Assembly: GCA_019918135.1 (NCBI GenBank)
Contig: WBZZ01003884.1
Location: 124,501-188,500, forward strand
DNA: 64,000 bases
Direction: 5' to 3'
Origin: Paulinella micropora
Taxonomy: Eukaryota > Cercozoa > Imbricatea > Euglyphida > Paulinellidae
Shown here in pieces: positions 47,378 to 56,179 of this stretch (positions are counted from its first letter, which is position 1; every line of letters starts with the position of its first letter). The notes below the pieces were generated by a model. It was not told where the DNA came from. It did no database searches and was given only the letters and a program-made list of their open reading frames with translations. The position numbers were made by a program, and so were the translations under genes.

Positions 47378-48027
47378 CAGCTGTTGCAGCTGAACATGTC
47401 CTTCAGCGGAGAGTCACCAAAGCCGGCCAGCCCGGCGCGCAGAGAATCGCGGGTCTCGGGTGCCAGCTCCTGCCGGCGCACGGGCAGGGCCTTCTCCAGC
47501 GCTTCGTCGCCTGCTGAGGCACGGGTGGCCAGCGACGCCATCTCGTGTCGCAGCTTCTTACAGCGCGGGTGCTCGAACTGGCTGAGAACAGTTAGGAGAT
47601 CCTTAAAACGCAGGCAGGGTACACCCCGTCGAGCGCCCTCTTTGACTTCATGTCCAGGTAAGCCTAACGCACTCTCGCCTTCGGTCCAAATGCGCGGGAA
47701 AACGAAGTATTTCACTGGATTTTCGGTGGTGGCAGTTGGTTGCCACCTGGCACCACTTTTGTCACAAGCAACATTTTGTTGCGCTAACTGGTGCGCCACC
47801 CGCCACCACTTCATTCTGGCAGAATTTGCCTGGCACTCCGTAAATACACAAATGGCATCCGTGACGGCGAAATAATCTCCGGCGCGCCTGACGGCAGCGA
47901 AGTCGGCCGGTGCGAGTTTCATTAGCAGCTCATTTTCGTTGAACACGTGCGACGGGTCGCTCGGATCGGCGACGGCCGTTGGCACGGGTGCGGCCACGCT
48001 GGTGTCTTTTGCTGCTAGGCTGCTCAT
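47377..48027 (-). CDS. BRO/KilA-N-like paralogue C, N-terminal part
   Basis: 216 residues from ATG 48027. It carries the paralogue N-terminal domain: HVFNENELLMKLAPADFAAV, DAICVFTECQANSARMKWW, PVKYFVFPRIWT, FKDLLTVLSQFEHPRCKKLR, ATRASAGDEALEKALPVRRQEL. The match to paralogue B continues up to GLAGFGDSP, then breaks and stops at TGA, which overlaps the next ATG as TGATG. Either a full BRO-like gene broken by an indel, or a free DNA-binding-type domain. Confidence 0.68.
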   Translation of the reverse strand: MSSLAAKDTSVAAPVPTAVADPSDPSHVFNENELLMKLAPADFAAVRRAGDYFAVTDAICVFTECQANSARMKWWRVAHQLAQQNVACDKSGARWQPTATTENPVKYFVFPRIWTEGESALGLPGHEVKEGARRGVPCLRFKDLLTVLSQFEHPRCKKLRHEMASLATRASAGDEALEKALPVRRQELAPETRDSLRAGLAGFGDSPLKDMFSCNS

Positions 48028-48257
48028 TTCGGGAAGAAGAGCTCTTGGGTGCTTGCTGCGCAGGTTGGATTCTGGCTGGACTCAAATTGACTCTGCCTCA
48101 TTACGACACAGGGAAGGAAAAGGGGAAGGAAGTAGGGGCGGGAGTGGGGAGGGTTTTGCAAGGGGGCCCGGCACCCTCCCCCCCTCCCCCCTCGGAGCGA
48201 GGCAAACTCCCTCCCTCCCCCCTCGGAGCGAGACAACCCCTCTCCCCCCCCCCCCGC

Positions 48258-48652
48258 CGGGGCGTGCGTGTGTGTGCAGGGCGTCGCTGGCGGCGGTGCC
48301 TAATGTGCGGGCCTGCGCTTCTTTTCGGGAGGCCGCGGGATCGGACGCGCGGCTCGCCCCGGGTCTTTGTGCTGGGCGGCGCCGGGCTCTACCGGGCGGC
48401 CCTGCAGTCACCGCTGTGCCTCCGGGGGGTCTACCTGACGCAGGCGCTCAAGCAGTACGAGTGCGACACGTTCTTGCCCCCCCCCCCGCTCGACACGTCG
48501 CGCTTCCGCGTCGAGCGGGAACGTGCGCACCGACGCGGGGGTGCCGTATCCCAATGCTGACCCCGGAGGCCCAAGCCCAGCCGAGGCATGACGAAGTGCA
48601 GTACCTGGTCCGGCTGGAGCAAGGCAACCGGCGGGTGGATCGTACGGGCACC
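48258..48652 (+). pseudogene. Relic of a bifunctional DHFR-thymidylate synthase
   Basis: The second half of dihydrofolate reductase is recognisable: SLAAVPNVRACA in one frame, then RVFVLGGAGLYRAAL and VYLTQALKQYECDTFLP in another (48358-48500), matching the DHFR VFVIGGxxLY and TxxxxxxxCDTFFP elements, and finally GVPYPN. Next, in a third frame from about 48578, come RHDEVQYLVRLEQ and RRVDRTGT, the start of thymidylate synthase (HxEYQYL then DRTGTGT). Frame changes, the missing DHFR N-terminal half and the missing TS body leave no function. The order is that of protist, plant and some giant-virus DHFR-TS fusions. Confidence 0.75.
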
Positions 48653-49120
48653 TATTTACATCTTGAATTTGTTAGGGCAACGAAAGAAATATTTCCAAAT
48701 ATTGTTATTGGAGGAATTTTAACCAGCAAAGATGATAGAGGAGAACTTATGGTCAATAAAATACTTAAATCGTTGCAAGAAATAGGATACAATATGGTAC
48801 ACTTTTTGATTAATCCAAAGGATTATGGTGTTCCACAAGACAGAAATCGTGTAATATTTATCGGCCATCGTGGAAGTTCGGACTTTTGCGCCGATTTTCC
48901 ACACGGGAACAATGTCAGATCTGTTTGTTTAAGAGAGGTGTTAGAATTTTCGTTAGAAAAAGCGATACCATTAACCGACAATTTAACATATTTAAAAGGT
49001 GGGCCAGAAAACAAATTTGTTGTTGGAGATGACGCGGAAGAATTTCCAACAGGTGATCCACCAACAAATTTAATAAAATGTTCCGAACAAAAAACTTCAC
49101 AAGATAACATTACTTTTTAA
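48653..49120 (+). pseudogene. AT-rich fragment of a C5-cytosine DNA methyltransferase
   Basis: Continues in the TS-relic frame but with sharply AT-rich codons unlike any neighbour. LEFVRATKEIFPNIVI, then LKSLQEIGYNM and DYGVPQDRNRVIFIG (motif VIII region of C5 methyltransferases), then the start of a target-recognition-like region. The AdoMet-binding motif I, the PCQ loop and a clean ENV motif are absent and the C-terminal motifs IX-X are missing, so it cannot be active. Composition and the abrupt join to the TS relic indicate insertion or recombination of foreign DNA. Confidence 0.8.
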
Positions 49121-49339
49121 AACACGAGGAAAATCTACATTTTCTTGTATGGTTGATATTGACCGATCGTCACCAGCCGTCCGCCTGGGCCTGGACCATA
49201 GAGCACCCCCCTAGCAACCGTCCGCTAGTGACGGAGAACAAAAAAAAAACACAGATTTTTTTAATCGATAAACAACAGTGAGAGAAATTTCTGCCGGTCT
49301 CTTCCGCGGGGCCGGCAGGTTGTAAAAAAAAAGGCCCTT

Positions 49340-51403
49340 TCAGTCGACCTCGGGCTTCCTGACGCTGCCGTGGAACATGGATTCCAGGTTGTTAATACAA
49401 GTCGCCAGGGCGTCGTTGCGCGCCTTGCGCAGGGGCCGCGCCTTCTCGGCCTCCTCGCACGCAATGGTGTCCTCCAGGCTCTGCGCCAGCAGCGTGTGCA
49501 GCGGCCAGGTCGTGTCGAGCCAGCCGGCGCACACGTTCCAGCCCGCGGCCTTGAGGCCGAACAAGAAGCGCAGCAGCACCGTGGCGGAGCAGTGGAGGCG
49601 CACCGACAACTCCAGGCCGTGGGTGAACAGCGGCGGACGCAGCAGCTGCCGCCGGGTGTAACAGTGGTGCGGCGCCGATTCGAAGAACAAGTGCAGGTAA
49701 TTGACACAGTTGGTCATGAGGCGGTACGCCCACACCGCCTGGACCGAGCGGTTGCCGGCGTCGTGGTCCGGCTCGTGGCCGGCCTTGGGGGGCTGCCGGG
49801 AGATAATCTTGATGAGCCGTCGTGCGCTCAGGCGGTGCAGCAGCGTCATGAAGCCCTGCAGGTACACCATGACGAGCTCCATGATCGGCAGGCTGTCCGC
49901 CAGCCCCGCGGGCTCCTCCCACCAGTTGCGCCGGGTGCGCAACGCTGTCACGCGCTTCTCCATGGCCGGCAGGTCGTCGCTCTCGGCCTGCAGCACGAGC
50001 TGTTGGGCGTACACCGTGCGCGCCAGCCTCAGCGTCGCGTCCCCCGCGACAAAGCGCGACACCAGCAGGCACAGCTCCTCGAGCTTGGCCGGCTCCAACT
50101 CGAACGGGCGCAGCGTGTGCTCTAGCGCCAGCAGCGCGCGCACCCGAACCAGCCCGCCCAGCACCTCCCCGGCCAGCTCCGCGCCCAGCATCTCCTCGAG
50201 CGTTTCCCCGACGGTCTTCTCGACCTCCGGGGTCAGGTAGGCGCACAGCTGGGGTGTGATCGCGCCGTAGCGCTGGCCCAACGACTCCTCCGTCCACGGC
50301 GGCAGCACGGCGGCCGCGCCGGCCGCAATGACGGCGGTCGTGCACACGGTCGCCACCCCGTCGCGATCGTGCAGGGCCGCCAGGTTATGGTGCAGGGCCC
50401 TGGGCACCCGGGCGAGCAGGGGGTTCAGCGCTATGCCCACCACGCCGTCAGACAGCACCGAGCGCACCAGCACGGCGTTGTCGCGCACGTACTGGTACAG
50501 CAGGCTCACGTCCCGTGGCTCCAACGTCGGCAGCGCCAGGACGTCCCTGCACATGCGGCAGATTGCCTCCAGCGTTTCGTGTCCCAGCTCCTCGGCACAA
50601 GCCACCGCGCTCGCCCCGCGGGGCAACAGGCAGAACAGCTCGTCCCTCACGGCCTGGCGCCACTTGCGCCGGGCGCTCTCGCGCGCCGGCAGCCAGGGCG
50701 GGCTGTTCCCGAACAGTTTGCCCAGCGCAGCGTAGAACAGCAACAAGTGCCACTGGGCCTGCGTCCTGATTAGGGCGCGGGGCGCCGCATCCTCCCCGGC
50801 CAGCACGGTCAGCTCGGGGTGCAGGGCGCCGCTCCAACCAAAGCGTTTCGACGCCACCGAGAAGCTCTCGACCAGCGAGGCGGGACGGTAGCAAACCGAC
50901 TCGATCGGCATCGCCCGCTGGCACAGCGGCGCCTGCTTGTCCTTCTGTGGTATGGCGAACAGCACGCACACGGGGGGCACACAGTCGTTCAGGGCCGTCT
51001 GGGGCTGCACGTTGTTCTGCTCACCGCCGGTGAACACCACCTGGACGCGCTGTTCCGTTGTACAGTACTTCAGACACCAGCCGGTGCCGAACGTCTGCAG
51101 GTCGTTCACGCGCTTCCAGTCGACCTCCGCACAGCCCGGCGCAGCCTCCGGGGCCTCCGATACGGACGCGGCCGGTGGCACGAGCGCGGGGCCGGAGACC
51201 GCCTCGATCGTGGGTTCCGGGGGTTTTTCGGCCACCGGCACCACCGCTAGCGCCGGCAACTGCGCCCCGGCCAGGAGTTCATTTGTCACCGCTTCCAGGA
51301 CATCGACCGTCGTGCCCGGCGCCAATTCCGTACAGGCGCCGCTGGGCTCGCCCTCCAGGGCGGTAGCCTCGCCCACGATTTCTACCGCCTCTTGAAAACT
51401 CAT
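49340..51403 (-). CDS. Unknown 687-residue protein
   Basis: ATG at 51403, strong GC3 bias throughout. Residues 1-90 are Ala/Glu/Pro-rich and probably disordered. The remainder is Leu/Ala/Arg-rich and predicted mostly helical by eye, with scattered Cys and Trp. No signal peptide, membrane helix, nucleotide-binding motif or repeat. I do not recognise it; a structural or scaffold role is only a guess from size. It follows the 51718 gene on the same strand with a 314-bp gap. Confidence 0.72.
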   Translation of the reverse strand: MSFQEAVEIVGEATALEGEPSGACTELAPGTTVDVLEAVTNELLAGAQLPALAVVPVAEKPPEPTIEAVSGPALVPPAASVSEAPEAAPGCAEVDWKRVNDLQTFGTGWCLKYCTTEQRVQVVFTGGEQNNVQPQTALNDCVPPVCVLFAIPQKDKQAPLCQRAMPIESVCYRPASLVESFSVASKRFGWSGALHPELTVLAGEDAAPRALIRTQAQWHLLLFYAALGKLFGNSPPWLPARESARRKWRQAVRDELFCLLPRGASAVACAEELGHETLEAICRMCRDVLALPTLEPRDVSLLYQYVRDNAVLVRSVLSDGVVGIALNPLLARVPRALHHNLAALHDRDGVATVCTTAVIAAGAAAVLPPWTEESLGQRYGAITPQLCAYLTPEVEKTVGETLEEMLGAELAGEVLGGLVRVRALLALEHTLRPFELEPAKLEELCLLVSRFVAGDATLRLARTVYAQQLVLQAESDDLPAMEKRVTALRTRRNWWEEPAGLADSLPIMELVMVYLQGFMTLLHRLSARRLIKIISRQPPKAGHEPDHDAGNRSVQAVWAYRLMTNCVNYLHLFFESAPHHCYTRRQLLRPPLFTHGLELSVRLHCSATVLLRFLFGLKAAGWNVCAGWLDTTWPLHTLLAQSLEDTIACEEAEKARPLRKARNDALATCINNLESMFHGSVRKPEVD

Positions 51404-51717
51404 GGCCCCTCCTTTTTTGTGACTGTCTACTACAAAGAAACTAGGGTCTTTTTATTCGCGACAATTTTTGAGGGAGGGGAAATAGGGGGGGGGGGTAAGA
51501 GAGAGGAGGGGCGCGAGCTCTCTTCCCCCCCCCCCCCCCCTCTCCCCCGTCTTGTTCTCTCCCCTTGTCCCGAACCGCGCGCACTCGGGCCTGTGTTTGC
51601 TTTCTTTTTTTACTGTCTGCTTTTTTTTTGGCACCTTTAGCAAATGTGGGGGGAGGGGGGGAGGAGAGAGGGATAGGGAAGGTGTGTCCCCCTTTTTTTT
51701 TGGGCGGCGGACGAAGG
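51404..51717. other. Intergenic, G-run then C-run
   Basis: Between two minus-strand genes. A G-rich block at 51465-51510 is a polypyrimidine tract upstream of the 51403 start on its own strand, followed by a long C-run and T-rich DNA. No gene seen. Confidence 0.5.
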
Positions 51718-53025
51718 CTAGCTAGCCGGCCGGAGTTCTAGGACAGAGATAGTGCCGCCCTGACGGTACTGCAAGCCGTCGACAAAGAACTTGACTGCCT
51801 GGCCCTGCCTGAGCCGGGCCAGGCCGTTCTGCCAGGAGAGCAGGCGTGGTTGGTCCAGGCTTTCTATCCTGATCAACCTGCCGTAATTAACTCCCTGCCT
51901 CAAGCACAAGTCCTCCCGCCCGCACGAAAACACCACCTCACCCGGCCGAGGCCTAGGACAGCTGCTGTGGTGCACTCCCGTCTGCTGGCAGAAGCCCACG
52001 CAACAATGCCGGCCGCGCGGGGGCTGCTGGAAAAAAGAGAGCCCCTCTATTAATTTACAATTGTCGTCGGCTGGTGCAGCGTTGGTTACTGTTAGCTGCA
52101 CGGCCGGACCTTGCGTGTGCTCCCTACTGTCGTCACGGACCTCGTAGCTACAGAACGACTCGAGCAGTTTGTCCTCTTCCGCAGATTCACGGACCACGGT
52201 CTGGTAGGTCAGCGTGCCCTCCTTGTGCCGGAACGCCAGCCTGTTGCCGGGGGGCAGGCACTGCATTAACACTCCCAACAGGGCCGGAGTCCACTTAGTA
52301 ATCGGCGGCGTGCCGGCTAGCCACTGTGCCTGGCTCGTATCTAACACTGGTTCTGTGCCGGCGGGCAGCCCGGGCACCCGGACCCTGGGCGCCATCGCGC
52401 ACAGGCTAACCGAGCGGTACCTGGCCCGGATCTGGCCCCAGCTCAGGCAATAGAAATGCGTCCGGCCGCGCCCGATGACTAAGCCCCAAGCACGGTCGCG
52501 CAGCAGCACCTGCGAGCCCACCCCGTAGAAACCCCTGTCCGCAGCACACGCGGCCAGCCTGAGTACCCACCAACCACGTATTTCCTGGTAATCCAGCGCG
52601 CCCTGTGTGTGGCCGTTGACAGTCAGGGCACACGACGTGTCCAGCAACGGGCTGGCCATAGCAGAGGAGTCCGTGATTGGCGTGTTGTCTTTGAGGATGA
52701 AAAGGACCCCGCCTAGCGGGAGCGACAGCACCTTATACAACACCAGCCTCGCCACGGGAGGGTCCGCGCGCTGGAACAGGTGCGCTAACAAGATAGCTCT
52801 CTCAGCGGCGACCGCGGTCATCACGGACTCCGCGTCCCCGTCGCACACCACGGCTAGGAACGTAGGCAGGCAGGCCTGCTCCAGCAAGTTCGCGGGGAAG
52901 TCGTGCGCGCGGGGGATACGGCAGCCGTACTTGGGGCCGGATTTCACCCGCCCCGGGGAGTACGTCGCATTCACTGATTTCTTCCAGTCCAGCGTAACCT
53001 CGAGGGGTAACACGGCGCGTTGCAT
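51718..53025 (-). CDS. Unknown protein with C-terminal Cys/His cluster
   Basis: 435 residues from ATG 53025. Mixed alpha/beta in appearance. Around residues 345-385 a cluster RHCCVGFCQQTGVHHSSC followed by FSCGREDLC could bind zinc. The remainder (VLYKVLSLPLGGVLFILKD, WVLRLAACAADRGFYG) has no motif I recognise. No signal peptide or membrane helix. It lies in a same-strand series with 53457-55103 and 49340-51403. Confidence 0.7.
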   Translation of the reverse strand: MQRAVLPLEVTLDWKKSVNATYSPGRVKSGPKYGCRIPRAHDFPANLLEQACLPTFLAVVCDGDAESVMTAVAAERAILLAHLFQRADPPVARLVLYKVLSLPLGGVLFILKDNTPITDSSAMASPLLDTSCALTVNGHTQGALDYQEIRGWWVLRLAACAADRGFYGVGSQVLLRDRAWGLVIGRGRTHFYCLSWGQIRARYRSVSLCAMAPRVRVPGLPAGTEPVLDTSQAQWLAGTPPITKWTPALLGVLMQCLPPGNRLAFRHKEGTLTYQTVVRESAEEDKLLESFCSYEVRDDSREHTQGPAVQLTVTNAAPADDNCKLIEGLSFFQQPPRGRHCCVGFCQQTGVHHSSCPRPRPGEVVFSCGREDLCLRQGVNYGRLIRIESLDQPRLLSWQNGLARLRQGQAVKFFVDGLQYRQGGTISVLELRPAS

Positions 53026-53456
53026 TCTGGCCGCTAGTTTTTTCTTTGTTTAGTCTTCTTTTTTTTTCCTTGGGTGAGAAAGAAAAGGAGGGGAAGGGGA
53101 CTGCCAGCGCACCAGGGATAACTGGACCGTCCGAGAAGGATCTTAAAAAAAAAGACGGCGGCCGGATTTTGCGGTGGGGTAAAGAACAGCGAGGAGATTC
53201 TGGTAAAACAAAAGAACCGCTGGACGGGGGACCGGTGAACGGGAGGGATACAGCGAGAAGAAAAAACAAACGCGCCCGGACCTTGCTGTTTTTTAAGCTG
53301 TCTGTCCGTCTAGTGAAATTCTTTGTCTTAGCGGCAAAAAAAACTCCCCTCTTTTTCTTTGCGTTCACGTCGTAACTCTCTTTTTTAACTATGAAAAGGT
53401 ACTAAAGAAAAACAAAATCTTCCCTTTTTTTTTCGGTCCCCCCAAAAAAAACTTCT
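53026..53456. other. Intergenic, no gene seen
   Basis: A/G-rich on the plus strand at 53060-53260, then T- and A-runs. No coding bias and no recognised signal. Confidence 0.5.
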
Positions 53457-55103
53457 TTACCCGCTGTTGGCTGGCGCGTCGTCCTCTCCGGTGGGCGGGG
53501 GCGCGGCCGGCTCCGCACTGTCAGGTGGCGCCGCACCTTCTTCGGGCGCGGGTGGCGCCATCAGGGCCGACATCTCCTCCAGCAGCCCCTGCACCGCCTT
53601 GCTCCCGCCCACGATCGCGGCCGCGCTCTTTTCTTGCGCCCGCGCGAAGTTCAGGCTCTGCGCGGCGGCCGCGCGGTGGAAGGCCGCCGACTCGGCAAAG
53701 AAGTGCTGGACTACGCTGAGCGCCTCGCCGAACGCCTTGAGCTTCTTTTCCAGGCCGGCCGGTAACGATTCGGCGCGCGCGGACGACGACGACGACGACG
53801 ACGCCGGCGCCGCTCTCTCCGATTCTTGCAGGCTCTCCACGTAGCGCGGCGGCAGCCAGTTCGGGTCCTGGGCCCGCTTGCGTACCACCTCCAACAGGCC
53901 CGACGGCAGAATGAAGCCCTTGGCCTGCCCCCTCTCGTCATAAACGCGGTTGTTGCACTGCTCGATCGCGGGCAAATGTTGCACTAGATTCGCGGCCAGC
54001 CCGAGGCTTACGAACGTGGCCAGCCCCGTCTGCAGGGCGACGTAGGGCAGGCCGTCCACGGTCCCCTTGCCCGCGGGGGCGCGCAGGGTCATCATGACGT
54101 ACAGGGCCTCGTTGGACGCGGTAATGAGCGGCTGGGGCGCCGAGCGATCGAACGGGATAGCGGGCAGGACTATCAGCTGGCCTATATCGCCCACGGTCAG
54201 CTCGCCAAACACGTCGCGGCCCAGGCTGTGCAAGTTGCGGGCCACCGGGTCGAACTTCTTGTGGTGGCCTGACAGTTCGTGGGCCGGGCGCCAGTGCAGG
54301 CCGCGCAACGCCTTGGAGGTGCCCACGCGCACTTGCTGTACGGTCTTGTCCCGGCCGAAGACCCCGAGCGCCGCCAGGCTCTTGCTGTTTAGGGGCTTGC
54401 TCAGGCGCAGCCGCGCGCTCCAGCCCCAGTTGCCACGGCTCCGTGTCCCGGCGGCCCCGGAGTTGTCGTTGTTGCCGGGCAGCCCGGGCTCCGTCAGGTA
54501 GAACTTCTGCTTGGCTTGCAACTGTTGGGGTTGGGCGCGCGGGTCGTGCCGTACCGACCAGACCGCCTTCAGCAGGGCGCTGTGCTCCGCAAACTTGCCC
54601 GTGAACGCTGGCAGCCGGATGAGCGACTCTATGTTGCGGTTCTCCCACGGGTTGATCTGCTGCCCGGCCTGCAACGAGGACGGCGCCGCGTCGTCGGGGG
54701 CGTGTTTTTCTTCTTCTGCTTCGTCCTCGGACCCCGACGTGGAGGCGGAGCTGTCCCCCCTGGCGGGCTTCGCCTTCTTCTTGGGCTTGGCCGCTTCTTC
54801 TGTCTTGCGTTTCTTGGCGCTCCGATCCTCGTCGCCCTGCTTCTCCTTTTTCTTCTTCTTGCTCTTCTTGCTCTTCTTGGACTTCTTGGTCTTCTTGGAC
54901 GCCGTTTCCGCACCGGCCTCGCGACGCCCACGTTTCTTGGACGCCGTGTCACTCTTCTCCTCCTCTTCCTCTTCTTCGTCGTCGTCCGCGATGAACGACC
55001 CGCCGTCGCTCTCTTGTGATTCCTCCTCGCTGTCCAGAGATTCCTCCGAGTCGCTGCTCTCGTCGCTGCCGCCGTTCGCTTCGGAATCCAAGTATTTGCT
55101 CAT
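53457..55103 (-). CDS. Unknown protein with charged low-complexity N-terminus
   Basis: 548 residues from ATG 55103. Residues 1-150 alternate acidic runs (SDEESE type, DDEEEEEEEE) with Lys/Arg-rich patches (KKTKKSKKSKKSKKKKK) that resemble nuclear or nucleolar signals. Residues about 165-430 are an ordered domain beginning INPWENRNIESLIRLPAF. After a poly-Ser stretch a helical segment follows (KLKAFGEALSVVQHFFAE), then a Pro/Ala/Glu tail. The mix suggests a nucleic-acid- or chromatin-associated protein, by composition only. No family recognised. Confidence 0.72.
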   Translation of the reverse strand: MSKYLDSEANGGSDESSDSEESLDSEEESQESDGGSFIADDDEEEEEEEKSDTASKKRGRREAGAETASKKTKKSKKSKKSKKKKKEKQGDEDRSAKKRKTEEAAKPKKKAKPARGDSSASTSGSEDEAEEEKHAPDDAAPSSLQAGQQINPWENRNIESLIRLPAFTGKFAEHSALLKAVWSVRHDPRAQPQQLQAKQKFYLTEPGLPGNNDNSGAAGTRSRGNWGWSARLRLSKPLNSKSLAALGVFGRDKTVQQVRVGTSKALRGLHWRPAHELSGHHKKFDPVARNLHSLGRDVFGELTVGDIGQLIVLPAIPFDRSAPQPLITASNEALYVMMTLRAPAGKGTVDGLPYVALQTGLATFVSLGLAANLVQHLPAIEQCNNRVYDERGQAKGFILPSGLLEVVRKRAQDPNWLPPRYVESLQESERAAPASSSSSSSARAESLPAGLEKKLKAFGEALSVVQHFFAESAAFHRAAAAQSLNFARAQEKSAAAIVGGSKAVQGLLEEMSALMAPPAPEEGAAPPDSAEPAAPPPTGEDDAPANSG

Positions 55104-55758
55104 ACCGTACAGCTGCTACACACACACACACACCCGAAAAAGGTAACGATAATGCCTGGGCACAGCGCAGAAGAAAGAAAACGAAGGCAGCACTCAAAAA
55201 AAAGTCTGGGAGGGAGAGAAAGGGTGAAGGGAGGCGTGCGGCTGGTGAGGGAAAGGGAAGCAATTGGTAAACGCTGGAAGGGGAAGGGAAGAGCAATTGG
55301 TGGAGAAAAGATTAGGCACGCACAGCCAAGTGTTAATTCTGGAGGTTGTGTGTGTCTCTTCCTTGTGCTGGCTGCGTTGCTCGTATATTTGTGAGCGGAC
55401 GAGGGGGGCCACAGTACGGCAAGCCGGGAGGGGGGGGGGCCGAGCCGGCGCTGAGCTCGCGTCCCCATCCCCCGAGCTCCCCCCCCCCCTCGTTCCCTCC
55501 TCCGTACTATGGCCCCCCCCCACATTAGCTAACATTTCCTGGCGGTAGCGACAAAGGGGTGATGGGCGGGGAGAGAATTTGGTGCTCTCGGCTTCTCTTC
55601 TCTCCCCGAAGCTCTTAATGAGGGGGGAGTGAGAGAGAGAGAGAGAGGAAAAACGGGAGAGAGAAATTTCTAATAAATCACGCTCTTAATAAAAAAAAAC
55701 GAGCAAAACGTCGGTGCTCAGGAGGCTGACAATTCTGGCTCGCGTGTGTTAGGTAGCC
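55104..55758. other. Divergent intergenic region, purine-rich
   Basis: Contains a CA-dinucleotide run (55119-55131), A/G-rich DNA with GGGAAGG-type motifs, G- and C-runs, a GA-dinucleotide run near 55630-55645 and poly-A. No gene supported before the small membrane protein at 55759. Confidence 0.5.
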
Positions 55759-55920
55759 ATGGGCCCGGGGTTAGGCAACTTGTTTTTCTACGGCACCCCT
55801 GAAACGGCTACCCTGATTGCGGTGGGTTTCTTTGCTTCTCTGGGTGCCTTCGTGCTCTTGGTTGGTGGTTTACTCGCGATTACGGCAGTCCTAGAGCGCC
55901 GCTCCTGCAAGATCTGGTAA
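55759..55920 (+). CDS. Small single-pass membrane protein, 53 residues
   Basis: ATG at 55759, stop TAA at 55918-55920. After a short Gly/Tyr-containing start comes one long hydrophobic helix (TLIAVGFFASLGAFVLLVGG, continuing LLAITAV), then a positively charged end (LERRSCKIW). This fits an N-out/C-in membrane protein. GC3 bias and isolation in an otherwise non-coding gap support it. Similar tiny membrane proteins are common in enveloped DNA viruses, but I recognise no family. Confidence 0.6.
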   Translation: MGPGLGNLFFYGTPETATLIAVGFFASLGAFVLLVGGLLAITAVLERRSCKIW

Positions 55921-56070
55921 AAGAACGAAGTCTGCACCAAGAATTTGTCGACGTGCTGACCCTTATTTTTTTTGTTGTGTGGTTTGGCCTGGTTAGGCGG
56001 CGATGACCGTCGCTCAACAGAAACTAGTGTCGCGCGGGAGGTCCTGCGGCACCTAACACCACTAAGTGGG

Positions 56071-56082
56071 TTTTAATTAAAA
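56071..56082. terminator. Bidirectional poly(A)-type signal
   Basis: TTTTAATTAAAA, a perfect palindrome giving ATTAAA on both strands, between the small membrane gene and the convergent NHL gene. Confidence 0.5.
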
Positions 56083-56179
56083 GAAAATCTCGGCCTGGCT
56101 GCACAGGACAATAACCCTCCCTACCCCCCAAAAAAAAAGGTGCCGAGGGTGCAGATCTTTACAAAAAAAAAAAAGTTTT

